From assembly GCF_036323735.1 (NCBI RefSeq), contig NC_086028.1, forward strand, positions 41,563,501 to 41,627,500: a DNA stretch of 64,000 nt, read 5' to 3'. The stretch is from Rattus norvegicus. Its lineage: Eukaryota > Chordata > Mammalia > Rodentia > Muridae. The stretch's first letter is position 1. Every line of letters starts with the position of its first letter. This document shows, in pieces, positions 46,301 through 56,640 of this stretch. Under the pieces are notes generated by a model. It saw only the letters and a program-made list of their open reading frames with translations, did no database searches and was not told the DNA's origin. The translations under genes were made by a program, and so were the position numbers.

Positions 46301-47560
46301 GGCTATTATGGCTGGAAAGACTAAATGGGAGCCTTTAGAATTGCCTCTGCCATGGAAAACATGGGATCAAAAAGAGTATTGCATCCCTCGATTAAAATTA
46401 GGGCCACCATCAAGGACTTGAAAGATGTAGGGGAGTGAGTGGTTCCCATCACATCTCCCTCTCATTCTTCTATTGGGCCAGTACAAAAGACAGATGGATC
46501 ATGGAGAGAATGACAGTTGACCTTCAAAAACTCAAAAATAGGGTAGTGACTGTGATTGAAGCTACTGAACCAGATGTGAAGACCTTACTTGAGTAAATTA
46601 GCACATCTCCTAGTACATGGTATCCAGCTATTGGTCAAGTAATGTTTTTATTTTTCAGTACCTGTTCATAAGGACCACCAGAAGCAATGTGCTTTCAGTT
46701 GGCAAAGCCAACAGTATTCTTTTACAGTTTTATCTCAAAGAGATCATACTTCTCCAGCCCTGTGTCATAACTTGTTAAAGACATAGATCTTGAACATCTG
46801 TCGCTTCCACAAAATGTCACATTGATGCACTATATTGACAACACTACGCTGATTGAATCAAGTGAGCAAAAGGTAGCCACCATTTGGACTTAATGGCAAA
46901 ACATAAGCACATCAGAGTATGGGAAATAAATCCAACCAAAATTCAAGGGCCTTCTACCTCAGCAAAATTCTTAGGAGTCCAGTGGTATGGGGCTTGCAGA
47001 GATATTCCTTCTGAGGTGAATAATAAGTTATTGTATCTGACCTGTCCCACCACTAAGAATGAAGCACAACATTTAATGGGTCAATTTGTATTCTGGAGAC
47101 AGCACATTTCTCACTTGGGTGTGTTACTCCATCCTGTTGACCAAGTGGCTTGAAAAGATGCTAGTTATGTGGGGGGCCTGGAACAGGAGAAGGCTCTTCA
47201 ACAGGCATATCTCTTTACAGCCTGCTTTGCAGTTTGCTCTACTACTTAGAACTTATGATCCAGCAGACCCAATGGTACTTGAGGTATCAGTGGCAGATAA
47301 AGATACCGTTTGATGCCTATAACAGACCCCTTTACAAGTGAATCACAGAACAGACCTTTGGGATTTTAGAGTAAGACTCTTCCATTATCTACAGACAGCT
47401 ACTCTCCTTTTGAAAAACATCTCTTGGTTACTTCTGGGTCTTAGTTGAAACTGAAAGTTTGACAATGGGCCACCAAGTTTTCCAAGCTACAAGAACTGCC
47501 CATCATGGACTGGGTGTTATCTGGTCCAGCAAGTCATAAGCTAGGAGGCTCATAGCAGCA
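46300..47560 (+). pseudogene. ERVL reverse transcriptase remnant
   Basis: The palm is present in broken frames: CAGTACAAAAGACAGATGGA near 46480 and CACCAGAAGCAATGTGCTTT near 46675. The catalytic loop reads YIDN (46831-46842) where the family has YIDD. A clean 89-codon stretch (46884-47153) covers the thumb/connection part (KIQG, SAKFLGVQWYGACRDIPSEV, NEAQHLMGQFVFWRQHISHLGVLL). A premature stop and a frameshift follow near 47150; the connection continues to about 47560 in other frames. Confidence 0.88.
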
Positions 47561-47639
47561 ATCTATTATCCAATGGAAGTTGTATGTATGTGAACAGGCC
47601 TGAGCAGGTCCTGAAGGCACAAGCAAGCTAGAAGACGTT

Positions 47640-48110
47640 ACCCAGATGCCTATGATTTCTATTCCTATTACAGTGGTATCTGCTGTGAAATACACACCGA
47701 TAGCCTCATGGGTGTTCTCTGAGGAAGTGAAGACTAGGAGTGGGCTTACTGATGGCTCTGCATTATGTAGGCACCACCCAGAAGTGGACAGCTGCAGCAT
47801 TAGAACCCTTTTCTGGGACAACCCTAAAAGACACCAGTAAAGGGAACTCTTCACATCTGGCAGAACTGTGGGCAGCACACCTGGTCATACATTTTGTTTT
47901 GAGGAAGAAATGGCCAAATGTATGATTTTCCACTGATTCATGGGTTTGAAAGATTTGAAAGAGCATGATTGAAAATTCACGAGAAAGACATCTGGAGAAG
48001 ATGTGGGTAGATCTCTCCAAATGGGGAAAGGATGTAAAGATAATTGTAGATGCTCATCAAAAGGTAACTTCAGCTGAGGAGGAGTTTAAAATCAAGTAGA
48101 TAACATGACC
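47640..48110 (+). pseudogene. ERVL RNase H remnant
   Basis: TDGSA is encoded at 47748-47762. The next block (TTQKWTAAALEPFSGTTLKD, HLAELWAAHLVIH) is in another frame (47740-47925), so a frameshift lies just after TDGSA. The later Asp motif (ACTGATTCATGGG, 47933-47945) is present. Catalytic residues are thus visible, but no single frame holds them. The spacer to integrase (GATGCTCATCAAAAGGTAAC) follows. Confidence 0.85.
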
Positions 48111-49190
48111 CATTTTATGAACAGTGAACCACTTTCCCAAGCCTTTCCTGCCACTATCCAAAGTGGCTACAGCGACAGAGATGAGATTATACATGGGCTA
48201 TATAACATGGATTTCTGAAGTGGGAATTTCTGGTTCATTTGTAAAGTCAGTTATGTCAAATTATCTTTTGCTGGGGCACACAGGTGAAAGGATGTCTTGT
48301 AAACGCAGACAGATTAAAGAATGTTTTCCTGAAGCAGAGAGAGGTGAAAGGATGTTTTGCTATAGCAGACATGTGAAAGGATGTGGGATGAAGGAGTATA
48401 AATACGACCCCACAGACAGTGGGAGAGGAGCATTGAGCACTGGTTTGGTTTGCTCTGCCTTGCTATTCTTCACTAATGACCCAGATACATTGTTTCACCT
48501 TACATAGCATTGTTGAATTCCACTTGTGGTAAAGCCACTATTGAAAGAAACTTGCCAAAGAGCTTCTCACGAAGTTCCTGCAGCTTCAAAATTGGACTAC
48601 AGCTGCTGGTTTGTGTATGCTATCTGCCTGCTGAGAGGACTGACTGCAGCTGCTGGGTCATGGTTGGTGTTTGCTATGGGACCAAACTGCTGCTAAAGAA
48701 GCTCACCCAACGCACACGAAGAACCACTGCCAAACAGGTCCACTTCCCCCATATCCTAATACGTTTTCTTTTCACTACCTCTGGTGGATGGTGGGCAAGA
48801 AGAGAGGTTGAATGCTTATTAAAATAGGTTTGAGAAAATTTTATCCCTATGGATTTCCACCCACAAAAGCTAACCTGGCTACAGCTGCTGCTAAGAGCCA
48901 GATTTGCCAAGAGCAGAGACATGAAACAACTTTCCTGGTAGAAAGATGGAATGGCCTTTTCAAGACACACAGTTATAATGCCAATTAGGGACAAGCATTC
49001 GGGAGGGCTAGGACAAAGATCCACAGGTCCAGGAATTGAGGGGTGGAAAAGAGAATAGTTCCAATTACCATCACCCCTAGAAACCGACTATGAAAATATT
49101 TTCTTCCTGTTCCTACAACCTCGAGTTTTGCTGGTCTAGAAGTTTTGGTTCTGTAATGGTGAGCATTCATGCCAGGAGCCACAACAAACA
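48111..49190 (+). pseudogene. ERVL integrase remnant, core deleted
   Basis: The N-terminal zinc-binding region is split by the LTR 48216-48848. Its second part (48858-48920) includes a CxxxQ remnant of the CPIC motif. The sequence then jumps at about 48920-48945 to a C-terminal core motif (AGATGGAATGGCCTTTTCAA). The DDE catalytic core, about 600 bp in the family, is absent. A second gap follows before the tail (ATTACCATCACCCC, 49067-49080). No integrase activity is possible. Confidence 0.75.
48216..48848 (+). mobile_element. LTR with 30-bp internal repeats, nested in ERVL integrase
   Basis: Starts TGAAGTGGGAATTTC like the LTR at 63578 (TGAAGTGGAAAC). ATGGATTTC flanks it on both sides (48207-48215, 48849-48857). 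U3 holds about four direct repeats of about 30 bp (AGGTGAAAGGATGT..TTTCCTGAAGCAGA, 48281-48380), then a TATA box (GTATAAATA at 48397-48405). The ERVL sequence continues directly after it. The 3' end does not show the usual CA, so the boundary may be off by a few bases. Confidence 0.7.
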
Positions 49191-49560
49191 TTCTATCGAA
49201 CTGGAAGTTCATACTTATCCCTGGCCACTTTGGGCTTCTGATGCCCTTAAACCAACAGGCTAAGAAAGAAATAACAGTGTTAGGAGGGATGCTTGATCCA
49301 GATTACCAAGTAGAAATTGGATATATTCTTCACAAATGAAGTAAGAAAGATTTTCCAGAGTGTAGGAGATCCCTGTGATGCCATGTCCTGTGATTAACGT
49401 CAATGGGAAACTACAATGGACTAATCCAGGCGGGATGACAAATGGCACGACCCCATCAGGGATGAAGATACAGGTCATTCCTCCAGGAAAAAAGTCAACG
49501 CCTGCTGTGGTGCTTGCTGGGGGTAGAGGAAATACACAATGAGTAGTAGAGGAAGGCAGT
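49191..49560 (+). pseudogene. ERVL dUTPase-like pol end
   Basis: ERVL elements carry a dUTPase after integrase. Here CATACTTATCCCTGGCCACT, CAACAGGCTAAGAAAGAAAT, TGATCCAGATTACCAAGTAG and GGAGATCCCTGTGATGCCAT lie in the family's order, in broken frames. Stops at several places. Confidence 0.6.
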
Positions 49561-50005
49561 CATAAATAGTAGCTAAGGCCATGTGACCAGTTACAGAAAT
49601 GAAAATTATAATTGACATGAATATTTCTGTGGTATTTTGTTAAAAATGCATTTGTACTTTTCTTTGTATTTTCTTTCTTCAGTTTCTTTACCATGTGTTG
49701 TGATGCCAATTAATAGAATATCAGTGATTATCATATTTAAGATTGATATAGTAAAAGAATGTCCCTCAAGGGACATTGCCACCTATTCTAGATTTATAAT
49801 GTGTTTGCAGTTGTACAAGGAATAGTTATGTCAGGGATAACCAGGCATAATTATGACCTGGTTAATTATATAATGCATTCGTGATTATACATGGGATAGT
49901 TATATTATGCTTAGGCATTATTATGACCTACTTATTGTTTTAATTTGGCAATTAATTGCAACATAAGGAAATATGATTGTGTGTCCAATTGAAAGGGTGT
50001 GGACT
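49561..50005 (+). other. ERVL 3' untranslated region and polypurine tract
   Basis: AT-rich, with repeated motifs such as GGCATAATTATGACCTGG. It ends in GAAAGGGTGTGGACT (49991-50005), a purine-rich tract right before the 3' LTR and the likely plus-strand primer. Confidence 0.6.
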
Positions 50006-50108
50006 TGTGATGGCTATTCTTGGTTGTCAACTTGGCTATATCTAGGACTAAACCCCCCAAATAGAGGGCACACCTGTGAGAGATTTGTTTTTTGCTTAAT
50101 TTGAAGTA

Positions 50109-50242
50109 GGAAGAGGCACTTCCTTTTTTTTTTTAATTCTTTTTTTTTTTCGGAGCTGGGGACCGAACTCAGGGCCTTGCGCTTGCTAGGCAAGTGCTCT
50201 ACCACTGAGCTAAATCCCCAACCCCTATGGAAGAGGCACTTC
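50109..50242 (-). mobile_element. ID SINE, minus strand, inside the ERVL 3' LTR
   Basis: A T-rich tail (50124-50150), then the reversed head CGGAGCTGGGGACCGAACTC to TAAATCCCCAACCCC. The duplication GGAAGAGGCACTTC is perfect on both sides (50109-50122, 50229-50242). Insertion is recent compared with the LTR. Confidence 0.97.
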
Positions 50243-50557
50243 TAATCTTGATCTTTGAAGTAGAATGATGGAACTTTAATCTGAATCTTGAGGCAGGAAG
50301 ATACACCCTTAATCTTGACTATATCTTCTGCTTGCAGCCTGTATAAGGACATTCAAGAAAGAAGCTTTTGATCTTTGCCTGCTTGCCTTGGCCTTGCTAG
50401 ACATTTCCAATGCCACTTCCTCACTGGCACTGAGGCCTACTTCTTTGGGATTCCAGCATATACTGAAGACCAGCTGAGACATCCAGCCTACCAGATTCTA
50501 GGACTTTCCACTCAAAGCCAGCTATTGTTGAATTAGCTGAACTGAAGCCTGTAAATT

Positions 50558-50559
<2 letters not shown>

Positions 50560-50629
<70 letters not shown>

Positions 50630-50684
50630 CTCTGTCTCTGTCTCTCTGTCTCTGTCTCTGTCTCTCTGTGTGTGTGTGTGTGTG

Positions 50685-50715
<31 letters not shown>

Positions 50716-50745
50716 GTGTCTGTGTGTAGGGGGAGAGAGAGAGAC
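50560..50745. repeat. (CT)n(GT)n(GTCT)n compound microsatellite
   Basis: CT, GT, TCTG and GTCT arrays in succession inside the LTR. The frames through it are artefacts. Confidence 0.97.
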
Positions 50746-50831
50746 TAATTTTATAAGTTCTGTTACTCTAAAAAACCCTACCTCATACAGCATGCTTTGT
50801 GAATTGGATTGTATTTGTAACTGAAATGCCA

Positions 50832-50968
50832 TGACACCTCTTTTCTTGCTAGTATTTTTTTTCTTTTTGTTTTTTTTCGGAGCTGGGGACTGAACCCGGG
50901 GCCTTGCGGTTGCTAGGCAGGCGCTCTACCGCTGAGCCAAATCCCCAGCCCCTGACACCTCTTTTCTT
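50832..50968 (-). mobile_element. ID SINE, minus strand, with 16-bp duplication
   Basis: TGACACCTCTTTTCTT lies on both sides (50832-50847, 50953-50968). Between them are GCTAGTA, a T-rich tail, and the reversed head CGGAGCTGGGGACTGAACCC to AAATCCCCAGCCC. The seven non-T bases between the duplication and the tail are unusual. Confidence 0.96.
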
Positions 50969-51204
50969 ATTCAACATCTGAGAGTTCCCCTAAGTTTGAC
51001 GTCCTGTACTTCATCAAATTAATAGACAATTTGGGAATCATACTTCAGTGGAACATCCTCACATCCTCTTAGTTTTAGCTGAAGCTTTCATTTCTCTCCT
51101 CCTCCACCCTCTCTCTCACTCTCTCTCATACTCACAGAGAACCTTTTATGTACCTGATTATAAGTAACGCATGCATCTTGTGTTTTCAGCTTCTGTTTTG
51201 ACCT
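50969..51204. other. Unassigned sequence
   Basis: No gene or repeat recognised except a short CTCTCT run near 51110. Confidence 0.45.
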
Positions 51205-53130
51205 TTTTATTTATTTTTATTTTGTTAATTATCTTTAATCTTTTTTTACAGTCCAATCTTAATCCTCCTCTCAGTCTGTTCTCTAACATTCCTCATCCCA
51301 TTCCTCCTCCCCTGTCTCCAAGAGGATGTCCCCACCCCCTCCACCCACCAGGCCTCCCCACTCCCTGGGGCCTCAAGTCTCTTGAAGGTTAGGCACATTT
51401 TCTCTCACTGAGGCCAGATCAGGTAGTCCTCTGCTGTATATTGGGGGGCCTCATATCAGCTAGTGTATGCTGCCTGGATGGTGGATCAGGGTCTGAGAGA
51501 TCTCAGGGGTCCAGATTAGTTGAGATTGCTGGCCTTCCTATGAGGTCACCTTCTTCCTCAATTTCTTCCAACATTTCCATAATTCAACCACAGAGGTACT
51601 CAGATTTTGTCCATTAGTTGGATATAAGTATCTGTGTCTGACTCATTCAGCTGCTTGTTGGGCCATGCTAGGCTCTTGTCAGTACCATAGCATCAGTAAT
51701 AGTAAAAGGCCTTAGAGCCTCCCCTTGAACTGGATCCTAAATTGGGCCAATCACTGGCTCTACTTTCCCTCAGTCCTTTCTCCATTTTTGTCCTTGTAGT
51801 TCTTTTAGACAGGAACAATTCTGGGTCAGAGTTTTTGAATGAAAGATAGCAACCCCATCCCTCCACTTGGTTCCCTGTCTTTTTACTGAAGGTGGACTCT
51901 ACAAGTTCCCTCTCCCCACTTTTGGGCATTTCATCTAAGGTTCCTCCCTCTGAGTCCTGAGTGTCTCTCACCTCCCAGATCTCTGGTACATTCTAGAGGG
52001 TCCCTCACCTCCTATCTCTAGAGGTTGCCTGTTTCCATTCTTTCTGCTGGCCCTCAGTCAGGGCATCATCTCTGTCCGTTCTCTCAATTCCTGATTATGT
52101 TCTTCTTTTCTGCTCCCTGTTCCCTCTCCTACCCTGATTCCTCCCTCCTTCGGCTTCCCATGATTGTTTTCTTCTCCTTCTCAAGTGGGATTGGGCCTCA
52201 CGTGGGCCCTTCTGCTTGTTAACCTTGAGTTCTGTGGATTGTATCCTACATGTCTGTACTTTTTTGGTTAATATCCACTTATTAATAACTACATACCATG
52301 CATGCCATTTTGGGTCTGAGTTACCTTACTCAGGATGATATTTCCTAGTTCCATCCATCTGCCTGCAAGATTCATGGTGTCCTCTTTCTTAATAGCTGAA
52401 TAGAATTCCATTGTTTAAAGGAACTACATTTTCTGTATCCATTCTTCTATTGTGGGACATCTTAGTTGTTTCCAGTTTCTGGTTATCACAAATAAAGCCT
52501 CTATGAACTTAGTGGAGCACATGCCCCAGTGGCATAGGAGGCATCTTTCAAGTTGCATATCTGGGTCTTCACGTAGACCTATTTCCAGATTTCTAAAAAA
52601 CCTCCAAATTGATTTCCAGAGTGGTTATACCAGTTTGCAATCCCACCAGCCAAGGAAGAGTGTTACTTTTTTTCCACATTCTTGCCAGCATGTACTGTCT
52701 CCTGAATTTTTTACCTTAGTCATTCTGATTGGTATAAGGTGGAGTCTCAGGGTCATTTTGATTTGCATTTCCCTGATGACTAAGGACTTTGAACATTTCT
52801 TTAAGTGCTTCTTGGCCATTTGAGATTCCTCTGTTGTGCATTCTCTGTTTAGTTCTATACCCCAGTTTTTGATTGGGTTGTTTGGTTTTTTGGAGGGTAG
52901 CTTCTTGAGTTCTTTATCTATTTTGGATATTAGCATTCTATTGGATTTGGAGCTAGTGACGATTTTTTTCCCAATCTGTAGGTTGCTGATTTGCCCTATT
53001 GACTTTGTCCTTTGCCTTACAGAAGCTTTTCAGTTTCATGAGGTCCCATTTATCAATTCTTGTTCTTAGAGGCTGAGCCATTAGAGTTCTGTTTAGGAAA
53101 ATTTCCCCCGTGCCAATGAGTTCAAACTTT
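51205..53130 (-). mobile_element. 5'-truncated older L1 (Lx-like), minus strand
   Basis: The 3'UTR (51205 to about 52330) and the ORF2 end (about 52330-53130) of an L1 related to that at 29980 but more diverged. The ORF2 part matches antisense landmarks (TGGTTATACCAGTTTGCAAT, ATTTGCATTTCCCTGATGAC, CTTGCCAGCATGTACTGTCT). The longest in-frame piece is 103 codons at 52625-52936. It stops abruptly at 53130. Confidence 0.88.
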
Positions 53131-53210
53131 TAAACCCTAAATCATAATTCAGGGTTCAACAAACAATGGAACAATGGATCATATTGACAAATCAAGTGAA
53201 TTCTGATATT

Positions 53211-53258
53211 CATATCTCTCTCTCTCTCTCTGTCTCTCTCTCTCTGTCTCTCTCTGTC

Positions 53259-53295
<37 letters not shown>
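53211..53295. repeat. (CT)n with GTCT interruptions
   Basis: About 85 bp of CT units with regular GTCTCT interruptions. Confidence 0.96.
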
Positions 53296-53296
<1 letters not shown>

Positions 53297-53300
<4 letters not shown>

Positions 53301-53425
53301 CTTATGTACTTCAAACTGGCTTTAACTTCAAACTCACTATGTAGCTGTCTGATTTTTAACTCCTGATCCTTCTGCCTCTACTTCTAGAATGTTGCCATTG
53401 CAGGCACAATGCACCAAGCCAACTG
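53297..53425 (-). mobile_element. Old B1-type SINE, minus strand
   Basis: ACTTCAAACTCACTATGTAG, GATCCTTCTGCCTCTACTTC and TTGCAGGCACAATGCACCAA follow the reversed B1. The CT array stands at its tail side. Confidence 0.6.
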
Positions 53426-53459
53426 TTGCCTTTCTACTCTTGCTTTGTTTTGTTATAGA

Positions 53460-53706
53460 CATTCTTATTTACTTATATTTATTTGCATGTGTGTGAGACT
53501 CCATGAGTTTATGTGTACTATTCACATGCCTGGTGTCTGATGGGGCCAGCAGAGGGCACTGGACCCCTTGGAGCTGGAATTCCAGATAATTGTGAGCCAT
53601 CTTGTGAGTGCTGGTAAAAAAAAAGGGGGGGGGGACTAAAGAAACCTTGTCTTCTGCACTTCTTCAATAATAAGTGCCCTCAACCACTGAGCCAACTCTT
53701 CTGCCC
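53460..53706 (-). mobile_element. B2/B3-type SINE, minus strand, with A9G10 insertion
   Basis: GGGGCCAGCAGAGGGCACTG, CTTGGAGCTGGAATTCCAGA, AGCCATCTTGTGAGTGCTGG and GCCCTCAACCACTGAGCCAA are in reversed order. A run of nine A then ten G (53616-53634) interrupts it. Confidence 0.82.
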
Positions 53707-54429
53707 TTCTCCTCACTTCACAGAGTTTCACCGAGCCACAGCCATCCAGGTGTGCATGTGTGTCATCTGTCTATGGTGCTTCTGGGTGACAAGACTCCGT
53801 GAGTTGTTGCCACAAGAATTATAGATGCCCAAACTTACTCTTTGGCTCCAGGAGAAAAAAGATATCTGCTAATCCCTGCTCCACACTAGTGTTTCCAATC
53901 TTGTTCTCATTATCATTTCCCCGAGGAGCCTTTGAGGCTTTTTGTTCTAAAATGCCCTGCGCTGTGAATTTCATGTGTTGAATCTGTATCTGTGATCCTC
54001 ACAGGAATATACTAAGATTTTCTTTCCTTCCCTAAAAACAAATTTTTACCCTGTCGGATGCAGTATTACCCCTGTGGAGAAGGCATGCTCTAGTATACCG
54101 AGACTCAATTTTGGCCCTATTGACATTTTAAACCACATAATTCTCTGTTGTGGGAAGCTGTCTTGTCCACTGTGGGATCTTAACAGCATCCCTGATCCCT
54201 GCCCACCAGATGCACATAGCACGCCTTCACAGGATCTGTAAACCATCTGTAGACAAGGCTAACAGTCCTGTGAAAGGGCCAAGCAAGCAGGAAAGGAGAC
54301 CACCCGAAGTTGTAAAAAGGCTTATTTCAGATGGTATCAAAACCTAAAGAGGTATAATTTCTATTATATGTCATAAACCTTATATATTTTTCTTTGCAGC
54401 AGATACCATTAACGTGGACCATCTTTTTT
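53707..54429. other. Unassigned sequence
   Basis: No gene or repeat recognised. Confidence 0.45.
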
Positions 54430-54585
54430 TTCTTTTTGTAACTTGTACTTTTGGCTATGAGCTCTCATCTTCAGGTCAACTTCACACTTGTTATGGAGCT
54501 AACAGTGGCCTTGAACTTATGACCCTCTTACTGCTTCCTCCCAAGTTCTGCATTTACAGACAGTATAGGGCCTTGTGCTTTTTAG
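54430..54585 (-). mobile_element. Old B1-type SINE, minus strand
   Basis: TTATGGAGCTAACAGTGGCC, TTGAACTTATGACCCTCTTA and CTTCCTCCCAAGTTCTGCAT fit the reversed B1, after a T-rich tail. Confidence 0.55.
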
Positions 54586-54594
54586 GTGTGAAGA

Positions 54595-54950
54595 CCTGTA
54601 CTTGTTGCCAACTTGACAGAATCTAGAATCACCTGAAAGACAAACTTCTGGACACAACTATAAGGGCCTTTGTTGATTAGATTCACTGGGATGAGAGAAT
54701 CTACCATAAAATGAGTAGTAGCATTTCCTGGGCTAGGATTCTGGAGTTCATATATAAATAGGAAGCTGGCCAAGCACAGGAATCCCTTGCTCCCTTCTTG
54801 CCTACAGAAAGCACGACCAGTGGCCATAAGCTCCTGCTTCTGTCACTTCCCCCTTATGATGGACAACACCCTTGAACCATGAGCCCAAATAAACTCCTCT
54901 TTCCATAAGTTGCTTTTGCCAGACGTTTTTATAATTTATAAAACAACATA
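54595..54950 (+). mobile_element. MaLR/ERVL-type rodent LTR, plus strand
   Basis: TTGTTGCCAACTTGACAGAA opens it. TATATAAATAGG (54749-54760) is a TATA-like box, and CCCAAATAAACTCC (54885-54898) holds the poly(A) signal. AAGTTGCTTTTGCCAGACGT ends it, as in the other copies. Confidence 0.6.
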
Positions 54951-55064
54951 TTAGGCAAGCACAAACTGAATAATATCCCTATTAATTGATGGGATGCACA
55001 AGCAAAGACCTCATGTCTTAATATATGTATTCCTTGTCTACCTTGAAGCACATGGACACTTTCC

Positions 55065-55276
55065 TTTTAATATATTTATTTTACTTTTCATTATGTGTTA
55101 ATGTGTGTGGCTATTTGTACACAAAGGCAGGTGCCTACAGAGGCCAGAAGAGGGAATCTGTTTCTATGGCTCTGGAATTATAAACAACTGTTAGCTACCC
55201 TGTATGAATGCTGGAAATTGAGTCCTCTAGAAGAGTCGTAAGTGTTCTAAACCACTGAGAAACCTCTCCAACCCCC
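55065..55276 (-). mobile_element. B2/B3-type SINE, minus strand
   Basis: CCTACAGAGGCCAGAAGAGG, GGCTCTGGAATTATAAACAA, GAATGCTGGAAATTGAGTCC and CCACTGAGAAACCTCTCCAA run in reversed order. Confidence 0.85.
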
Positions 55277-55849
55277 AAACCCTTCTTTTTAAACAAAGTT
55301 CTTCAAGGACCAGTACAGCCATTCTTTTTGGCTATGTTATTGGCTTCTTATATCCAGCACACATTACTCCATCCCAATACCTTCCAAACCCCCAACAGTA
55401 GGTAGGTGAGAAAGAAGGTTAGAAGGAAAAAGGAGAGCTCTTTAGACTACTTCCTGCTGATTAGAAGCATTGAGTTCCTTTTTGTCGAGTCCAGTCTTCT
55501 TCATTGTCAGGATATCTCCAACAAGGAACAAACAGAGATCCAGCAATCCAGCAAAACAGCAAATGCAACAGCAGGAACCAGCATCAGAGACAAGTAACAT
55601 CAAGGCTGCAGCCACTACCTATCTTGGGGCTCTGGCATTTATATACCCTCTGAAGAGTCTCCAGAATTCCAAACACAAACTAGCTTCAGCCGGCAGAATA
55701 CACCCCTCTCAGAGCACAAGACAAATCATAGCTGTGGATTATGTGAGCCAGCTCTATCCTTAACTCACATCTGGGATTAAAACAAAAACATGTTCATGTA
55801 ATATAACTTTTTTTTGGTTTTGGTTTTGGTTTTAAGAAACCAAAACTCT
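55277..55849. other. Unassigned; small GGTTTT hairpin
   Basis: No gene recognised. GGTTTTGGTTTTGGTTTT (55816-55833) is followed by AACCAAAAC, a nine-base self-complementary pair. Confidence 0.4.
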
Positions 55850-56075
55850 CACTGCAGTCCACCTAGATGGTTCTATGGATAAAGTCTTTTGCCATAATGA
55901 TCTGGATTTGACTCCTGGAAGCCGCTATGGAAGTAGAACTCAGATTCCCAAGAGTTGTTCTTTGACCTCCCCACATGAAGTCCGGTACTCATGTGCCTGT
56001 GCTGTCATATACCCTCCCTCTACCTCACCCCCACATTTAACAAAATAAATATAAAAAAATCAAGGCTCTCCAAAG
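55850..56075 (+). mobile_element. B3/B4-type SINE, plus strand
   Basis: TCTATGGATAAAGTCTTTTG, GATCTGGATTTGACTCCTGG, AAGAGTTGTTCTTTGACCTC and an AAATAAATATAAAAAAATCA tail are in sense order. Confidence 0.7.
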
Positions 56076-56524
56076 GCCTGTTATGAACTCCAGTCATCAC
56101 CCTTAACGATTCTTTCTGTATCTCTTCCAGGCTGAGAAGTCTGACCTTTTTGATAATAATCTTCACTATTCTCATGATATGTCAAGATTCCATTCTTCAT
56201 TAACAAAAGTCATTCCACCATTTCATTTTTGAGGATCATCCTCGTTGTTAGGGATCCAAAAGGGAAAATATACATAAGGAATTTATTTTCTTTGCCATTG
56301 AACTCATTCAAGTACATATTTGTTCTTCTTATAAAAAGAGATACATTTACAACTCAACCTCACCACAGTGTAGAGGACAACAGACAGACACCAAGATATA
56401 CAGATTCCTGAGATGAGTAAAGAGTGTGTGCATCTCTCCTAGAGTTCCAGGATGGAAAGTTGGGGATAGAATCATCCAGAACAGGAAAGACGCTGATTTC
56501 TGACTTGTGTGTAGTGAAGGCTTT
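56076..56524. other. Unassigned sequence
   Basis: No gene recognised. The right part may belong to the LTR remnant at 56525. Confidence 0.4.
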
Positions 56525-56640
56525 TTCATCATGTGACCTTTCACGTGCTTGCCTTAACGAAACATCTTTTCACTAGTGTCTGCTTTAGGAAAACACTCCA
56601 TCGTGTGTTTGCCTCAGGAAAACATCAACAGAAAAGAAAA
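56525..56640 (-). mobile_element. LTR fragment with 30-bp repeats, minus strand
   Basis: Reversed, it reads as about three units of about 30 bp (GATGTTTTCCTGAGGCAAAC, then GTGTTTTCCTAAAGCAGACA, then GATGTTTCGTTAAGGCAAGC). These are the U3 repeats of the LTRs at 48216 and 63578. Confidence 0.65.

Larger units (their letters stand above)
42490..50789 (+). mobile_element. ERVL endogenous retrovirus, defective, with nested insertions
   Basis: A provirus of the ERVL class (MuERV-L/HERV-L relatives) in plus orientation. Order: 5' LTR (to 43242), primer-binding site (43248), leader and gag, protease, RT, RNase H, integrase remnant, dUTPase-like end, 3' untranslated part, polypurine tract, 3' LTR (50006-50789). 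As in ERVL generally, there is no env. All frames are broken. A hAT element, two LTRs and an ID element inserted later. The two LTRs differ a lot, which with the mutation load points to an old insertion. Confidence 0.9.
50006..50789 (+). mobile_element. ERVL 3' LTR, with ID insertion and microsatellite
   Basis: Starts TGTGATGGCTATTCTTGGTT and ends CTCATACA. Landmarks as in the copies at 12335 and 42490: TATCTTCTGCTTGCAGCCTG, GGGATTCCAGCATATACTGA and CAGCTGAGACATCCAGCCTA. An ID element inserted at 50123, and a CT/TG array (50560-50745) fills the part before the end. Confidence 0.88.

Noticed and set aside
39068..50952. tRNA(Ala)-like sequences in the three ID elements considered as tRNA genes
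   Set aside because: They have A-rich tails and target duplications and do not form a proper tRNA 3' half; they are SINEs.
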